In this document: piece after piece, positions 8,216 to 17,444 of the stretch | Layout of the letters: each line of letters opens with the position of its first letter | How positions within the stretch are numbered: the first letter of the stretch is position 1 | Assembly (NCBI GenBank): GCA_019359715.1 | Contig: JAHHGS010000103.1 | Coordinates: forward strand, 1-43,705 | Reading direction: 5' to 3' | Source: Aphanocapsa sp. GSE-SYN-MK-11-07L | Lineage (GTDB): Bacteria; Cyanobacteriota; Cyanobacteriia; Thermosynechococcales; Thermosynechococcaceae | DNA length: 43,705 bases | Translations under genes and position numbers: made by a program | Notes under the pieces: generated by a model | What the model was told of the DNA's origin: nothing | Database searches by the model: none | Seen by the model: only the letters and a program-made list of their open reading frames with translations

Positions 8216-10273
8216 CTATGCCACAGCCCCAGCAACCTGCTGCTTCAGTTGGGTCAGGTCACGGGCTGGTTCCAAACAGGTCAATCCTTGGCAAACTAGG
8301 GCGATCGCCCCTGCTGGCAAATCATCCACCCGTTGGTAAACCACCGTTGGCCAGTAGGTTTCAGCCATTAAATTTTTAATTAAATCAGCCGTGGTGCGAA
8401 TGAGGGTCGGGTGCAAAAACCAATCTAAAGCCGCAAACAGGCTAGGACAGCCGGTTGTCGAAGCCTGCATGACGCTACCAAAGGCTTTTAAGCCCTGCTC
8501 GGCTCGGTCTAAATGGGCTGGATCTGCCGTCAGCAAAAACAGCCGGACTAGATTGGCGATCGCCACTCCATTTGCCGAGGGCGTGGCGCTGTCCATCCAC
8601 TGCCGCTCTTGAATCAGCAGGTCAACCTGACGATTGGTGTTGTAGTAGCCGCCCTCAGCAATCGCCCACAGCATTTCGTCAAATTCTGCCTGGAGCTTGA
8701 GGGCGGCGGCTAGCCAGCGATCAGCCTCAGCAGGATCGCTGACCAGATCAGCCTGCTGCAAATCTAGCAGCGCCTTGATCAAAAAGGCATAATCTTCCGC
8801 TTGAGCGGTGACTTGGGGCTGCCCGTCATAGTTCAGCCGCCGCAGTTGCCCCTCTCCCGACTGCTGTTCCAGGATAAAGCTGGCGGCTTGGCTGGCTAAC
8901 TTTAAACATTCAGATTGATCCAACACCGCTGCCGCTGTGGCCAAACCAGAAATCATCAGCCCATTCCAGGCCACAATCATTTTGGTATCGGTGACCGGCG
9001 GAATCCGACCTGGCCAAGGGTAGGTTTTAGCAGCTTGATTATCGCGGGCCGGCGGAAATTGCTTCCGGGTAGCGGTAGATTCACCGTAACGGACTAGAAA
9101 TAGCTGGTTTAAGGCAGATTCCACTTGAGATGATAGGGGTTCCCGCCGCGATCGCTGAAGCACCAGCAAGCCGTCTTCAAAGTTGGCTGGGGGGTCAATC
9201 TTAAAACTGGTAGCCAGGGCAGCCAACTCGGTTTCGCTCAGAATTTGCTTCAGCTCAGACTCAGACCAAACGTAAAACCTGCCTTCTTCCGGTTCCAAAT
9301 CAGTAGCTTGGCTAAAATTGTCAGCGTCCTGAGCCGCGTAGAAATAGCCGGCTGGAGCGGTCATTTCTCGGTTCAGCCATCCGACAGTGCCAGCGATCGC
9401 CCGCTCAATTGCGGGTTCCTGGACGCCAGCTTGCCAGAGCCGAGCCAAGAATTCAATAATTTGACCGTTGTCGTAGAGCATTTTCTCGAAGTGGGGCACC
9501 GTCCAACTGGCATCGACGGTGTAGCGATGAAAGCCACCGCCGACATGGTCATAAATCCCACCCAAGCTTAAATCCAGCCCCCGCTGGGCGCAGGCGCTCA
9601 AAGCGTCATACTCTGAATCATTGTCAAACTGACTGCCGTGCAGCGCCATTTGAGCATAGGGGATCATCGGGAAATTTGGCCCTTGCGGAGTGGCCGCAAC
9701 CACGGCTGTATTCCGCTCTAGCCCCCGCAGCAGTAAGTCTGGACTCAGGTCTTGGCTGGGCTGAAATTGACTAGAAGCGCGCAGATAGCCCAACAGCTTA
9801 TCTTTTTGCTCACTCAGTTGCCCTTGTTCTGTGCGATAAAAATTATCAAGAGCTTGGAGCAACTGCAAAAATCCTGGTCGCCCATAGCGGGGCTGGACTG
9901 GAAAATAAGTGCCGCCATAGAAGGGCACCCGATCGCCCGGCGTTAAAAATACATTTAGCGGCCAGCCGCCTTGCCCAGTCATGATTTGCAAGGACTGCAT
10001 ATAGATACTGTCCAGGTCTGGGCGCTCTTCCCGATCAACTTTAATTGGCAAGAAATGCGCGTTCATGTAGTCGGCAATCGCTAGGTCAGAAAACGCTTCG
10101 CCTTCCATCACCGTGCACCAGTGGCAACTGGAATAGCCGATCGACAGAAAAATCGGTTTATCCTCTCGCGCGGCTGTCTCTAGAGCCTGATCACACCACG
10201 CCCACCAATCAATTGGATTTTCAGCGTGCTTCCGCAAATAGAGACTTGGCGATTGGGCAAGGCGATTCGTCAT
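8216..10273 (-). CDS. Thioredoxin-domain protein YyaL / DUF255 (SPATA20-like)
   Basis: A 685-residue protein of the YyaL/SSP411 family: an N-terminal thioredoxin-like DUF255 domain (about residues 1-165) followed by an (alpha/alpha)6-barrel glycosidase-like region. It begins MTNRLAQSPSLYLRKHAENP, with the invariant LYLxxHAxNPVDW-type motif. The redox-type motif is YSSCHWCTVME (CxxC), followed by VDREERPDLDSIYM and GQGGWPLNVFLTP. The second half contains GGGFHRYTVD.WTVPHFEKMLYDN and the FYAAQDADNF, TDTKMIVAWNGLMI and DYAFLIKALLDL blocks. The family is widely conserved, but its reaction is not established. Length is normal. Confidence 0.9.
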   Translation of the reverse strand: MTNRLAQSPSLYLRKHAENPIDWWAWCDQALETAAREDKPIFLSIGYSSCHWCTVMEGEAFSDLAIADYMNAHFLPIKVDREERPDLDSIYMQSLQIMTGQGGWPLNVFLTPGDRVPFYGGTYFPVQPRYGRPGFLQLLQALDNFYRTEQGQLSEQKDKLLGYLRASSQFQPSQDLSPDLLLRGLERNTAVVAATPQGPNFPMIPYAQMALHGSQFDNDSEYDALSACAQRGLDLSLGGIYDHVGGGFHRYTVDASWTVPHFEKMLYDNGQIIEFLARLWQAGVQEPAIERAIAGTVGWLNREMTAPAGYFYAAQDADNFSQATDLEPEEGRFYVWSESELKQILSETELAALATSFKIDPPANFEDGLLVLQRSRREPLSSQVESALNQLFLVRYGESTATRKQFPPARDNQAAKTYPWPGRIPPVTDTKMIVAWNGLMISGLATAAAVLDQSECLKLASQAASFILEQQSGEGQLRRLNYDGQPQVTAQAEDYAFLIKALLDLQQADLVSDPAEADRWLAAALKLQAEFDEMLWAIAEGGYYNTNRQVDLLIQERQWMDSATPSANGVAIANLVRLFLLTADPAHLDRAEQGLKAFGSVMQASTTGCPSLFAALDWFLHPTLIRTTADLIKNLMAETYWPTVVYQRVDDLPAGAIALVCQGLTCLEPARDLTQLKQQVAGAVA

Positions 10274-10418
10274 AATGCAGAGCGACCAGATTTACCCCTA
10301 GTCTATCGATTCCGAGCGGTCTACTTCCTCATTGCGACTTTGGTTTGAGCAGAGAGCGTTTTGCCTCCCAAACCCCATTTAGTCGGCCTCAACAGCGCGC
10401 TCTCGATCATGCATGGCA

Positions 10419-10454
10419 TTGACAATTTGCTCTCAAATTGAAAGAATTATATAA
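10419..10454 (+). promoter_or_regulatory. Putative higBA promoter with palindromic operator
   Basis: TTGACA at 10419-10424 overlaps a perfect inverted repeat, CAATTTG (10423-10429) and CAAATTG (10434-10440), separated by four bases. An AT-rich -10-like tract (AATTATATAA) lies at 10445-10454. The spacing to the -10 is longer than ideal, so the exact hexamers are uncertain. HigA-type antitoxins bind palindromes in their own promoters, and this one sits 32 bases before the toxin start. Confidence 0.5.
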
Positions 10455-10471
10455 CTTTGCACAACTCTCAG

Positions 10472-10771
10472 ATGCATCTAATTGCAATCAGCAAATTACG
10501 CCAAGCAGCAGCTCAGTTTCCAGATGTTGCAGGACAAATCGAAGACTGGTATCAGGTTGTCAAATCCGCAGATTGGCAAAACTTAACTGAAGTCAGACAA
10601 ACTTATAGTTCTGCTGAAGCGGTTAGAACTTTCACTGTCTTCAACATCAAAGGCAATAGCTACCGGCTAATTGTAGCGATCGACTATACAAAACAAACTA
10701 TTTTCTTCAAATACTTCTTAACCCATGCTCAATACGACAAGGATGACTGGAAAAATGACCCTTACTTTTAA
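10472..10771 (+). CDS. higB: HigB-type mRNA interferase toxin
   Basis: A 99-residue protein of the HigB_toxin family (RelE-like fold). It begins MHLIAISKLRQAAAQFPDV, the family's usual start, and carries VKSADWQNLTEVRQTYSSAE and the core FNIKGNSYRLIVAIDYTKQTIFFKYFLTHAQYDKDDW. The segment KGNxYRL..AI.Y..Q..F.....TH..YDK is the family signature. Members cleave mRNA at translating ribosomes. ATG 10472 is chosen over TTG 10457 by homology. The 3' end overlaps the antitoxin gene by 17 bases, the arrangement expected for a toxin-first HigBA operon. Confidence 0.88.
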   Translation: MHLIAISKLRQAAAQFPDVAGQIEDWYQVVKSADWQNLTEVRQTYSSAEAVRTFTVFNIKGNSYRLIVAIDYTKQTIFFKYFLTHAQYDKDDWKNDPYF

Positions 10772-11159
10772 CCCTGATGTCTATGCCAATCTCCTGTCTG
10801 AAGTCTTGCCTCAAGCAATTACAACTGAAGCAGAGAATGAAAAAGCACTGGCCAGACTGGAATCTTTGCTCCAAAAAGAAAGCCTCAGCCCCGAAGAAGA
10901 TCGGCTATACGACTTGCTTCTAGTTTTGGTTGAGCAGTTTGAGCAAGCAAACTATCCGCTTCAGACCCATTCGACCCCACTCAGCAGATTGCTGCATCTG
11001 ATGGAGTCTAACCATCTGAAGCAGACTGACTTGCTGGATGTGTTTGGTTCGAGTGGGATTGTCTCCGAAGTCATCAATGGTAAACGTGAGATCAGTAAGA
11101 CCCATGCCCAAAAGTTAGGCAAACGATTTAATGTCTCACCCGCATTATTTTTGGTTTAA
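10755..11159 (+). CDS. higA: HigA-type antitoxin with helix-turn-helix
   Basis: A 134-residue partner of the preceding toxin. The N-terminal part (MTLTFNPDVYANLLSEVLPQ... NEKALARLESLLQ...LSPEEDRLYDLLLVLVEQFEQANYPL) is the toxin-binding region typical of this group. The C-terminal half is an Xre-like HTH: LLHLMESNHLKQTDLLDVFGSSGIVSEVINGKREISKTHAQKLGKRFNVSPALFL. ATG 10755 has AAGGA upstream; ATG 10743 is a second possibility. It is expected to neutralise HigB and repress the operon through the palindrome upstream. Confidence 0.88.
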   Translation: MTLTFNPDVYANLLSEVLPQAITTEAENEKALARLESLLQKESLSPEEDRLYDLLLVLVEQFEQANYPLQTHSTPLSRLLHLMESNHLKQTDLLDVFGSSGIVSEVINGKREISKTHAQKLGKRFNVSPALFLV

Positions 11160-11236
11160 GCTCAACAAATTACGCTGAAAGTTATCCTGATTGACTGAAC
11201 GGGAATATTTTTGAGTTAGAGCACACAGACCAAAAC

Positions 11237-11800
11237 TTATTCTGGCTGAAGAATGTCTTTCAGTTTAACCAAACCGAGTCGGATCCGGGTTTTAACGGTG
11301 CCAAGGGGCTGCCCCGTTTGGGCGGCAATTTCTTTGTGGGTCAAACCTTGAAAATAGGCTAAAACCAAAACTTGCTGTTGTTCCGCAGGCAGTTGCCCGA
11401 TCGCCGCTTGGACAATCTCGCGCCGCTCCGTGATCATCAGCGATTCTTCCGGTTTATTGTCGGTGGTTGGCTCCGCGATCGCCGCATTTTCAGAGGCTTC
11501 GACTGCGCGGGCTGACCGTTTGAGCGATCGCAAGCGATCCAGAGCGCGGCTGCGCGCCAGCAGGCACAACCAAGCATCAACCCGCCCGCGCTTGAGGTCG
11601 TAGCGATCGGCGGTGCGCCAAACCTGAGCAAACACGTCCAGGACAACTTCCTCTGCCTCTTCAACGGAGCCAAGAATCCGGTAAGCCAGGGTATAAACCA
11701 GCCGGGCATAGCGATCGTAAAGCAGCGAAAATGCCGTCTGATCCTGCTGGGCAATTTTGGCTACAATCAGCGACTCATCTTGGTTGGGCAAATTGGTCAT
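11237..11800 (-). CDS. ECF-type RNA polymerase sigma factor (SigG-like)
   Basis: A 187-residue group 4 sigma factor. Region 2 is LLYDRYARLVYTLAYRILGSVEEAEEVVLDVFAQVW, with the -10 recognition helix RGRVDAWLCLLARSRALDRLR. A charged linker follows (about residues 95-125), then region 4 with LPAEQQQVLVLAYFQGLTHKEIAAQTGQPLGTVKTRIRLGLVKLKDIL, whose helix-turn-helix reads the -35 element. The architecture resembles cyanobacterial SigG. No anti-sigma gene follows: the next gene downstream is the convergent higA. Confidence 0.9.
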   Translation of the reverse strand: MTNLPNQDESLIVAKIAQQDQTAFSLLYDRYARLVYTLAYRILGSVEEAEEVVLDVFAQVWRTADRYDLKRGRVDAWLCLLARSRALDRLRSLKRSARAVEASENAAIAEPTTDNKPEESLMITERREIVQAAIGQLPAEQQQVLVLAYFQGLTHKEIAAQTGQPLGTVKTRIRLGLVKLKDILQPE

Positions 11801-11826
11801 ACCGCCTTAAAGATTACATCCAGCAG

Positions 11827-11869
11827 CTATTTTTTGAAACCCTTGCTCCGCAAGAATTTCAAAAAATAG
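11827..11869 (-). terminator. Long hairpin between cimA and the sigma-factor gene
   Basis: CTATTTTTTGAAA (11827-11839) and TTTCAAAAAATAG (11857-11869) are perfect 13-bp inverted arms, with an inner CTTG/CAAG stem and a short CTCCG loop. The structure lies about 80 bases after the cimA stop and about 27 bases before the sigma-factor start on the same strand. It most likely terminates or attenuates the cimA transcript. The internal U6 tract means it is not a textbook rho-independent terminator. Confidence 0.55.
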
Positions 11870-11949
11870 TTGATCTAGAACCGATTGAAATTGGTGTCAC
11901 TCTCAGGAAAGCAGTTGGCCATAGATTTTACCGCCAAAATGCTCCCCGC

Positions 11950-13569
11950 TTAGGCAGTGACTGGCGGGATCAGACTAGGGCGATTGAGCAAGCCGTACTC
12001 TAAGCCTTCTGCCACTGCTTGGTAAGACGCCTCAATGATATTGGGAGAAACACCCACCGTTGTCCAGCGATCGCGCCCATTGCTGGACTCTACCAAGACT
12101 CTGGTTGTGGCGGCCGTGCCGGTACAGCTATTTAAAATCCGTACTTTGTAATCCGTCAGATGAAACTGAGCAATCACCGGATAAAACGTGACTAAGGCTT
12201 TCCGCAGGGCTGCATCTAAGGCCGAAACGGGGCCATTGCCCTCGGCGGCAGTTAGCATTTCCTGCTGGTTAACCGACACTTTCACCGTTGCTAGGGCGTG
12301 GCTGCTCAGAATGTCGCTATTAAGGGCAGAATCAGTCCGGCAAAACACATCAAACCCATTCAGTTGAAACAGGCGCTGGCGCTGACCTAGGGCTTCTCGC
12401 ATCAGCAGCTCAAAACTTGCTTCGGCGGCTTCAAACTGGTAGCCTTCACTTTCTAGCACCTTCAGACGGTGCAGAATTTGCCGACAGGCCGGGTTTTGCT
12501 TGTCTAAGCTGATCCCGAAACTGCGGGCTTTCTCTAATAGATTGCTTAAACCCGCTTGCTCAGAAATCACAATTCGACGGCTGTTGCCAACCAAATCTGG
12601 CGCAATGTGCTCATAGGTGAAGGGATTGCGCTGGACAGCGCTGACATGGATGCCTCCCTTGTGGGCAAAGGCAGACAGACCAACAAAGGGGGCATGGTCA
12701 TCGGGGGCCAGGTTAACAATTTCGCTAATCAACCGACTTGATTCAGTCAGGTTAGCCAGTTGCTCCGGCTGCACACAGGCATAGCCCAACTTCAATTGCA
12801 GGTTAGGAATCAGGGTGCACAGGTTAGCATTGCCGCAGCGCTCACCATAGCCGTTGATCGTACCCTGCACCATCTGCACCCCTGCCTGGACAGCAGCAAG
12901 GGCATTCGCCACAGCCGTGCCAGAGTCATTGTGGGTGTGAATGCCCCACTTGATGCCTGGCCGATCGCACTGCTGAATCACGGCTTGAACAATTTGGCGC
13001 ACTACGTCAGGGAGAGTCCCGCCATTTGTATCGCAGAGGGTGATCCACTCTGCCCCAGCGGCGATCGCCACGCTTAGCGTCTCTAGGGCATAGCTGGAGT
13101 TATGCTTGAACCCGTCAAACCAGTGTTCAGCGTCATAAATCACCCGTCGCTGCTGTGCCCGCAAATAGCTGAGGGTATCCGCAATCATCGCCAAGTTTTC
13201 GTCCTGGCTGGTTTTTAACCCCTCAGTCACATGCAAATCCCAGGATTTGCCAAACACAGTTACCCAGCGGGTGCCGGCCGCCAGAATCGGTTGCAGCATT
13301 GGGTCATCGGCCGCTGCCATCCCAGGGCGGCGCGTGGCGCAAAAGGCGACAACTTCAGCTTGATTAAGCGGATTTTCCTGGAGATGCCAGAAAAACTGGA
13401 CATCCTTCGGATTCGCTCCCGGCCAGCCGCCTTCAATAAACGGAATCCCCAGCCGATCAAGCTGGCGAGCAATCCGCAGCTTATCTTCTAAAGAAAGAGA
13501 TAAGCCTTCCCGCTGGGCCCCATCTCGGAGCGTGGTGTCATAAATCCACAGCCTTGGCTCAGAATGCAT
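11950..13569 (-). CDS. cimA: (R)-citramalate synthase
   Basis: A 539-residue enzyme of the DRE-TIM metallolyase superfamily that condenses pyruvate with acetyl-CoA to give citramalate, the threonine-independent entry to isoleucine. Visible motifs are YDTTLRDGAQREGLSLS (metal-binding Asp and Arg), FIEGGWPGANPKD, DAEHWFDGFK, LCDTNGGTLP and GIHTHNDSGTAVANALAAV (HxH metal ligands). The C-terminal LeuA-type regulatory region begins near residue 400. Full length for CimA. ATG 13569 is preferred over the in-frame TTG 13581. It starts 12 bases after the ComFB stop, so the two genes are probably co-transcribed. Confidence 0.92.
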   Translation of the reverse strand: MHSEPRLWIYDTTLRDGAQREGLSLSLEDKLRIARQLDRLGIPFIEGGWPGANPKDVQFFWHLQENPLNQAEVVAFCATRRPGMAAADDPMLQPILAAGTRWVTVFGKSWDLHVTEGLKTSQDENLAMIADTLSYLRAQQRRVIYDAEHWFDGFKHNSSYALETLSVAIAAGAEWITLCDTNGGTLPDVVRQIVQAVIQQCDRPGIKWGIHTHNDSGTAVANALAAVQAGVQMVQGTINGYGERCGNANLCTLIPNLQLKLGYACVQPEQLANLTESSRLISEIVNLAPDDHAPFVGLSAFAHKGGIHVSAVQRNPFTYEHIAPDLVGNSRRIVISEQAGLSNLLEKARSFGISLDKQNPACRQILHRLKVLESEGYQFEAAEASFELLMREALGQRQRLFQLNGFDVFCRTDSALNSDILSSHALATVKVSVNQQEMLTAAEGNGPVSALDAALRKALVTFYPVIAQFHLTDYKVRILNSCTGTAATTRVLVESSNGRDRWTTVGVSPNIIEASYQAVAEGLEYGLLNRPSLIPPVTA

Positions 13570-13581
13570 GGGGTGCTGCAA

Positions 13582-14118
13582 CTAGGGAGTTTCGTAATCG
13601 GGTGCGTAGGTTTGCAGCAGCGCACTCACCTGGGTCAGCACTTCCTTGCCGGAAGTCTTACTGATTGCTTCCCGCTCTGGGAAGAACTCTGGCTGGTCAA
13701 GGTTGCGATCAATGGCTTCTTGCACCTGTTTGCTAATTAGATCATTCAGCTCTTCTTGGGCTCGCATCCGCTGATAGTTAGCGCCTTCCTCAGTCGTGGC
13801 ATACAGGGGCGGCAAGCGGTTGAGGGCGTAAGCAGCAATATCGCCTAAATCGAGCGTGCGATCGCTTTCCGACTCGATCGCAGCCACGCGGGTAATCGCT
13901 TCCGTCAAGACTAATTCTTCCATCACGTTGATAAACTGTTTGCGTGGTACAGCCACCACTTGCCCAGTCAACAATGCCCCCATCAAGCGATCTAGCGCCA
14001 TGTATTCTTCCACCGACAGTTCGGCGGCACTGTCGCAAATGCGCCCTACCTCTGCTTCCATCGTTGGAGTCAGATAGCCGTTCGCCAGCGCTAGTTCGAC
14101 AATTTCTTCAATGCCCAT
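13582..14118 (-). CDS. ComFB-family protein
   Basis: A 178-residue protein with a ComFB domain in its middle: RKQFINVMEELVLTEAITRV and LDLGDIAAYALNRLPPLYATTEEGANYQ are the family's signature helices (about residues 68-140). The N-terminal part (IEEIVELALANGYLTPTMEAEV ... LSVEEYMALDRLMGALLTG) is the extension usual in cyanobacterial members. Cyanobacterial ComFB proteins have been reported as cyclic-dinucleotide receptors tied to motility and competence, from general knowledge. ATG 14118 is set by homology; the frame is open to 14157. It lies directly upstream of cimA. Confidence 0.85.
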   Translation of the reverse strand: MGIEEIVELALANGYLTPTMEAEVGRICDSAAELSVEEYMALDRLMGALLTGQVVAVPRKQFINVMEELVLTEAITRVAAIESESDRTLDLGDIAAYALNRLPPLYATTEEGANYQRMRAQEELNDLISKQVQEAIDRNLDQPEFFPEREAISKTSGKEVLTQVSALLQTYAPDYETP

Positions 14119-14296
14119 AATTTTAATTCGCTTGCTTACCTGCGTGAAATAACACACCTAACATAGTTTGCCCCAAATCGCCCGCATAAAGTGAACAATT
14201 TAATTATAAAGATGACAAAATACGGGCACGAGTTTGCTGACCAACAATGCCTTGACTAGACAATAAGATTTTTAGGATGATCAACAATCATCAGCC

Positions 14297-15163
14297 TTAC
14301 TCCCAGCCTTGGGCGAGCCAAGATCTTGGGTTGACAGATTGACCGCCCACGTAGAGTCCCCAGTGCAGGTGGGGACCCGTAGTTGCTCCGGTCGAGCCAA
14401 CGGTGCCAATCACCTGGCCTGCCTGCACCAACTCCCCTTGCTTAACCTTGATTTTGCTCAGGTGCAGGTAAACGGTTAACACTCCCTGACCATGATCAAT
14501 CCCAACCACATTGCCGTGGACGTAGAAGCCTTGGGATTCAAAGCCAACAATCCCAACTTTGCCTGCGGCGGCTGCCAAGACAGCCGAACCGGTTGGGCCA
14601 GCATAATCGAGTCCGCGGTGGTAATAGTCTTTGGCAAACACCCCGTTGTAGTAGCGGCGGACACCGTAGCCCGTGGTTTGCGGCCCAGCATTGGGGCGGC
14701 GAAACGGGCCTTGCCAAAACTTTTGCGGCGTGACCGTGGTCTTGAAGGCATCCATGCGGTCAAATTCCATTTCGCTCAGGTTTTTATCTTTGCTGGGCGG
14801 TAGCCAAATCCGCTGCACCGGAAACTGGCGATCGCTGACCCAAAGCACCATATTGCGAGTTTCGTCGCCGCTTTTGACCACAAGCGATCGCCGCCCGCTC
14901 GCTTGCAGCGGGGTTGTTGGCACAAAAGCCCGCCAGCGATTGGGGCCAATCGCAAAGGTCGAAAAAGCTTTGCCGTCTACCTGCACGACTGGGGGCGTAC
15001 TCGCCTGAACAGCGATCGCCAAGGTATCTCCGAGAGCAGGCTTCGCGGGTTGAACGCTCACCGTTAAGGACTGCCCCGCTGGCTGAGATTGAGCGGCGGG
15101 CACGATAATGCTGACGAAGCCAGTTAGGACGGCTGAGCAAAACAGAGTGGAACGAAACACCAT
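14297..15163 (-). CDS. M23-family metallopeptidase, exported
   Basis: A 288-residue protein with a signal peptide (FRSTLFCSAVLTGFVSIIVPAAQSQ), an Ig-like N-terminal region and a C-terminal LytM/M23 domain. Zinc ligands are seen in YHRGLDYAG (HxxxD) and HLHWGLYV (HxH); GPTGSAVLAAAAGKVG, GNVVGIDHGQGVLTVYLHLS and GELVQAGQVIGTVGSTG are standard M23 segments. Members cut peptidoglycan cross-bridges or act in septation and envelope remodelling in the periplasm. Divergent from the membrane-anchored repeat protein at 15424. Confidence 0.92.
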   Translation of the reverse strand: MVFRSTLFCSAVLTGFVSIIVPAAQSQPAGQSLTVSVQPAKPALGDTLAIAVQASTPPVVQVDGKAFSTFAIGPNRWRAFVPTTPLQASGRRSLVVKSGDETRNMVLWVSDRQFPVQRIWLPPSKDKNLSEMEFDRMDAFKTTVTPQKFWQGPFRRPNAGPQTTGYGVRRYYNGVFAKDYYHRGLDYAGPTGSAVLAAAAGKVGIVGFESQGFYVHGNVVGIDHGQGVLTVYLHLSKIKVKQGELVQAGQVIGTVGSTGATTGPHLHWGLYVGGQSVNPRSWLAQGWE

Positions 15164-15423
15164 AGTTGAGAGAACTTAAGCTAGTAAACAATCCAGACTT
15201 TCGACGCTAGAAGACTGCCCAATTCAATTTAGAGCAGCACAGAATTGGTACATGAATGTTCAACTTAAGCTAACGGAACTTTAATTTCAACCGCCGATTC
15301 AACGGTTGAGCCAAGTTGGATCAGCAGCATTGTGCGCTACTATTTGCATAATGCGGCTCTCACTGAAACCAAATTAGGTTTAATTAGTCATTGTTTCTCA
15401 GGTTTTTCTGAGTTTTAGCGAAC

Positions 15424-17358
15424 GTGTCGTCCGATCAACAGTCTGCCAACTCGCTTCCGCCAGAGATGTCGGAGAGTGCTCCTGATCCTAGGACTGCGTT
15501 TCAGAATGATGGCGCCAGCTCTTTATCACACGCACCAGAGCCAACGCTGATTGATCCTGAAGTAGCGACGGCAAGTCCTGCATCGGCTGAATCGCCGCGG
15601 CGCTCTTGGCCGGGCAAAAAGCTTTGGCATTCTTTAGAGCAACGTCCTTGGGCCTTGCCGCTGATTATTTCTGGTGGGCTAGGGGCAATTTCGATTTTTA
15701 GTATTTTGAGCCTGCCGCCAGCCGTTAATTGCAAAGCGCTACCCCTGACGGCTGCTGACTCTGAGCGCTTGTTTTGTGCAGACCAAGCCGGTCGGCAAGG
15801 CAACTTACCAGAGTTGCTGAAAGGCTTAAAGCTGATTAGCACTTGGCCAGAGAGTCATTCTTTGCACGGTCAGGCAGAGAGCCTAGTCCAGAGGTGGTCT
15901 GGCTCAATTTTACTGGCGGCTCGGCAGAAGCTAAATCAGGGGGATTTGAAAGGAGCGATCGAGCTAGCTCGCAGCATTCCGACCTCGACCAAAGCCTACG
16001 CCGACGCTCAGGCTTTCTTGACTAGCTTGGATGCTGATGTCAAACAAGGTAAAGGAATAGACGAAGAAGTCCAGACCGCAATTAAGAATCAAGACTGGCA
16101 GCAAGCAACCGAACAAGCCAAGGCGCTGGGGCAGCTAGGAAGTGAGTATTGGCAGGCAAAAGCAGGCAAACTATTAGAGCAAATTTCAGTTGAAAAGCTA
16201 GCCTGGGGCAAATTGCAGGACGCTGAAGATATTGCAGTTCGTAGCTCTGCCGATCGCCTAATTCGAGCGATTGAACTCGCGAGCCAAATTCAAACCAATA
16301 CCTATGCCTATGCTGAGGCCAAGCAAGCCTTGGAAGGCTGGAGCCAAGATTTATTAGCGATCGCCGAAGAAAAACAGGCCGCAGGCGACTTTGCGGGCGC
16401 GCTGGCCCTGGTTGAGAAAATTGCGCCTGGATCATCGGCCGCCGTTAACTCGAAAGACCTGGCCTTATTAGGTAAAGCGCAAACCGCAGCTCAGCAAGAT
16501 ACGTTTTTAGGGTATTTAGAGGCTTGGGCCTTAGCAGAGCAAATTCCCGCTAATACCCCTCTACGCAGTCGGGCGGAGAGCCAGTTAAAAGCATGGCAAG
16601 CCCAGATGCAGAATCTGAGCCAGATTGGGCTGGCCCAGGAACTTGCCAGCAGCCATCAGCAACTGGGATATCAATTGGCGATCGACCAAGTGGCGGCAAT
16701 TGACCAAGAGCAGCCTCGCCATCAACAAGCAGCTTCCCTGGGGCAAGACTGGCAGCAGCAGGTGACGCGCTTAAAAGACCAACCCCTCTTATTGGCCGCA
16801 GTTAGCTTGGCAGAACAAAAACAAGTTGAAGCCGCTTTGCAGGTGGCAGAGGGCATTGCCGATCAGAGTCTCTACGACCAAGCAATGGAGGAGATTCGAC
16901 CCTGGCAAGCAGAAGCAGAAGCAGGCGCTGATCGCCCGATCTTGGAACGAGCCAGAGAGTTAGCCAGTCAGGGGCAATTAACGGCGGCGATCGCCATGGC
17001 GGCCAAAATTGAGCCTGGTCGGGCCCTCTATCAAGAAGCGCAGGATGCAATCTCGGCTTGGCTAGAAGAACGGGATGGCCCGAAAGAGACTGTTCCGGTC
17101 GAAACGCCTAGCCCAGAACCAACTGAAACTTCATCTCCAGAAGCGTCTGAAGAACCCGAAATTATTAATCCTGAGCCAGAGCCAACCCCCTACACTCCTC
17201 CCGACAGCCCGCCGCCAGAGCCAGCCCCGCTGCCGAGTCCATCGCCGGAAGCCGTAACCCCGCCGCCAGAGACTCCGTTTGAACTGCCGCCCCCCTCAGA
17301 AGAGCCGGAACCGGAACCATCCCCCAGCCCTCCCTTTCCCCAGGGGCCCCGGCCGTAA
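15424..17358 (+). CDS. Membrane-anchored protein with helical repeats and Pro-rich tail
   Basis: A 644-residue protein of a cyanobacterial type often labelled as a segregation-ATPase-like hypothetical. It has an acidic N-terminal tail, one membrane span (ALPLIISGGLGAISIFSIL, about residues 77-96), then an outer region (about 100-540) of degenerate TPR-like helical repeats. These carry recurring words such as GDLKGAIELARSIP, GDFAGALALVEKI and GQLTAAIAMAAKI. The last 90 residues are almost only Pro, Glu and Ser. No catalytic motif is seen; Walker motifs are absent, so an ATPase role is unsupported. Start is GTG 15424. Confidence 0.7.
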   Translation: MSSDQQSANSLPPEMSESAPDPRTAFQNDGASSLSHAPEPTLIDPEVATASPASAESPRRSWPGKKLWHSLEQRPWALPLIISGGLGAISIFSILSLPPAVNCKALPLTAADSERLFCADQAGRQGNLPELLKGLKLISTWPESHSLHGQAESLVQRWSGSILLAARQKLNQGDLKGAIELARSIPTSTKAYADAQAFLTSLDADVKQGKGIDEEVQTAIKNQDWQQATEQAKALGQLGSEYWQAKAGKLLEQISVEKLAWGKLQDAEDIAVRSSADRLIRAIELASQIQTNTYAYAEAKQALEGWSQDLLAIAEEKQAAGDFAGALALVEKIAPGSSAAVNSKDLALLGKAQTAAQQDTFLGYLEAWALAEQIPANTPLRSRAESQLKAWQAQMQNLSQIGLAQELASSHQQLGYQLAIDQVAAIDQEQPRHQQAASLGQDWQQQVTRLKDQPLLLAAVSLAEQKQVEAALQVAEGIADQSLYDQAMEEIRPWQAEAEAGADRPILERARELASQGQLTAAIAMAAKIEPGRALYQEAQDAISAWLEERDGPKETVPVETPSPEPTETSSPEASEEPEIINPEPEPTPYTPPDSPPPEPAPLPSPSPEAVTPPPETPFELPPPSEEPEPEPSPSPPFPQGPRP

Positions 17359-17444
17359 TTAATCTGGGTAAGCCTAAAGCTAGGCAGGGCTGCTATACCA
17401 GTAGAGAGATCAAATCAACTTAAATTAACGGCTAAATGGCCTGC

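Noticed and set aside
8142-8339. A 65-codon plus-strand frame
   Set aside because: Its second half is antisense to the YyaL C-terminus and it has no protein-like character.
11731-12003. A 90-codon plus-strand frame between the sigma factor and cimA
   Set aside because: It runs through both genes' antisense strands and the hairpin between them; no ribosome site or homology.
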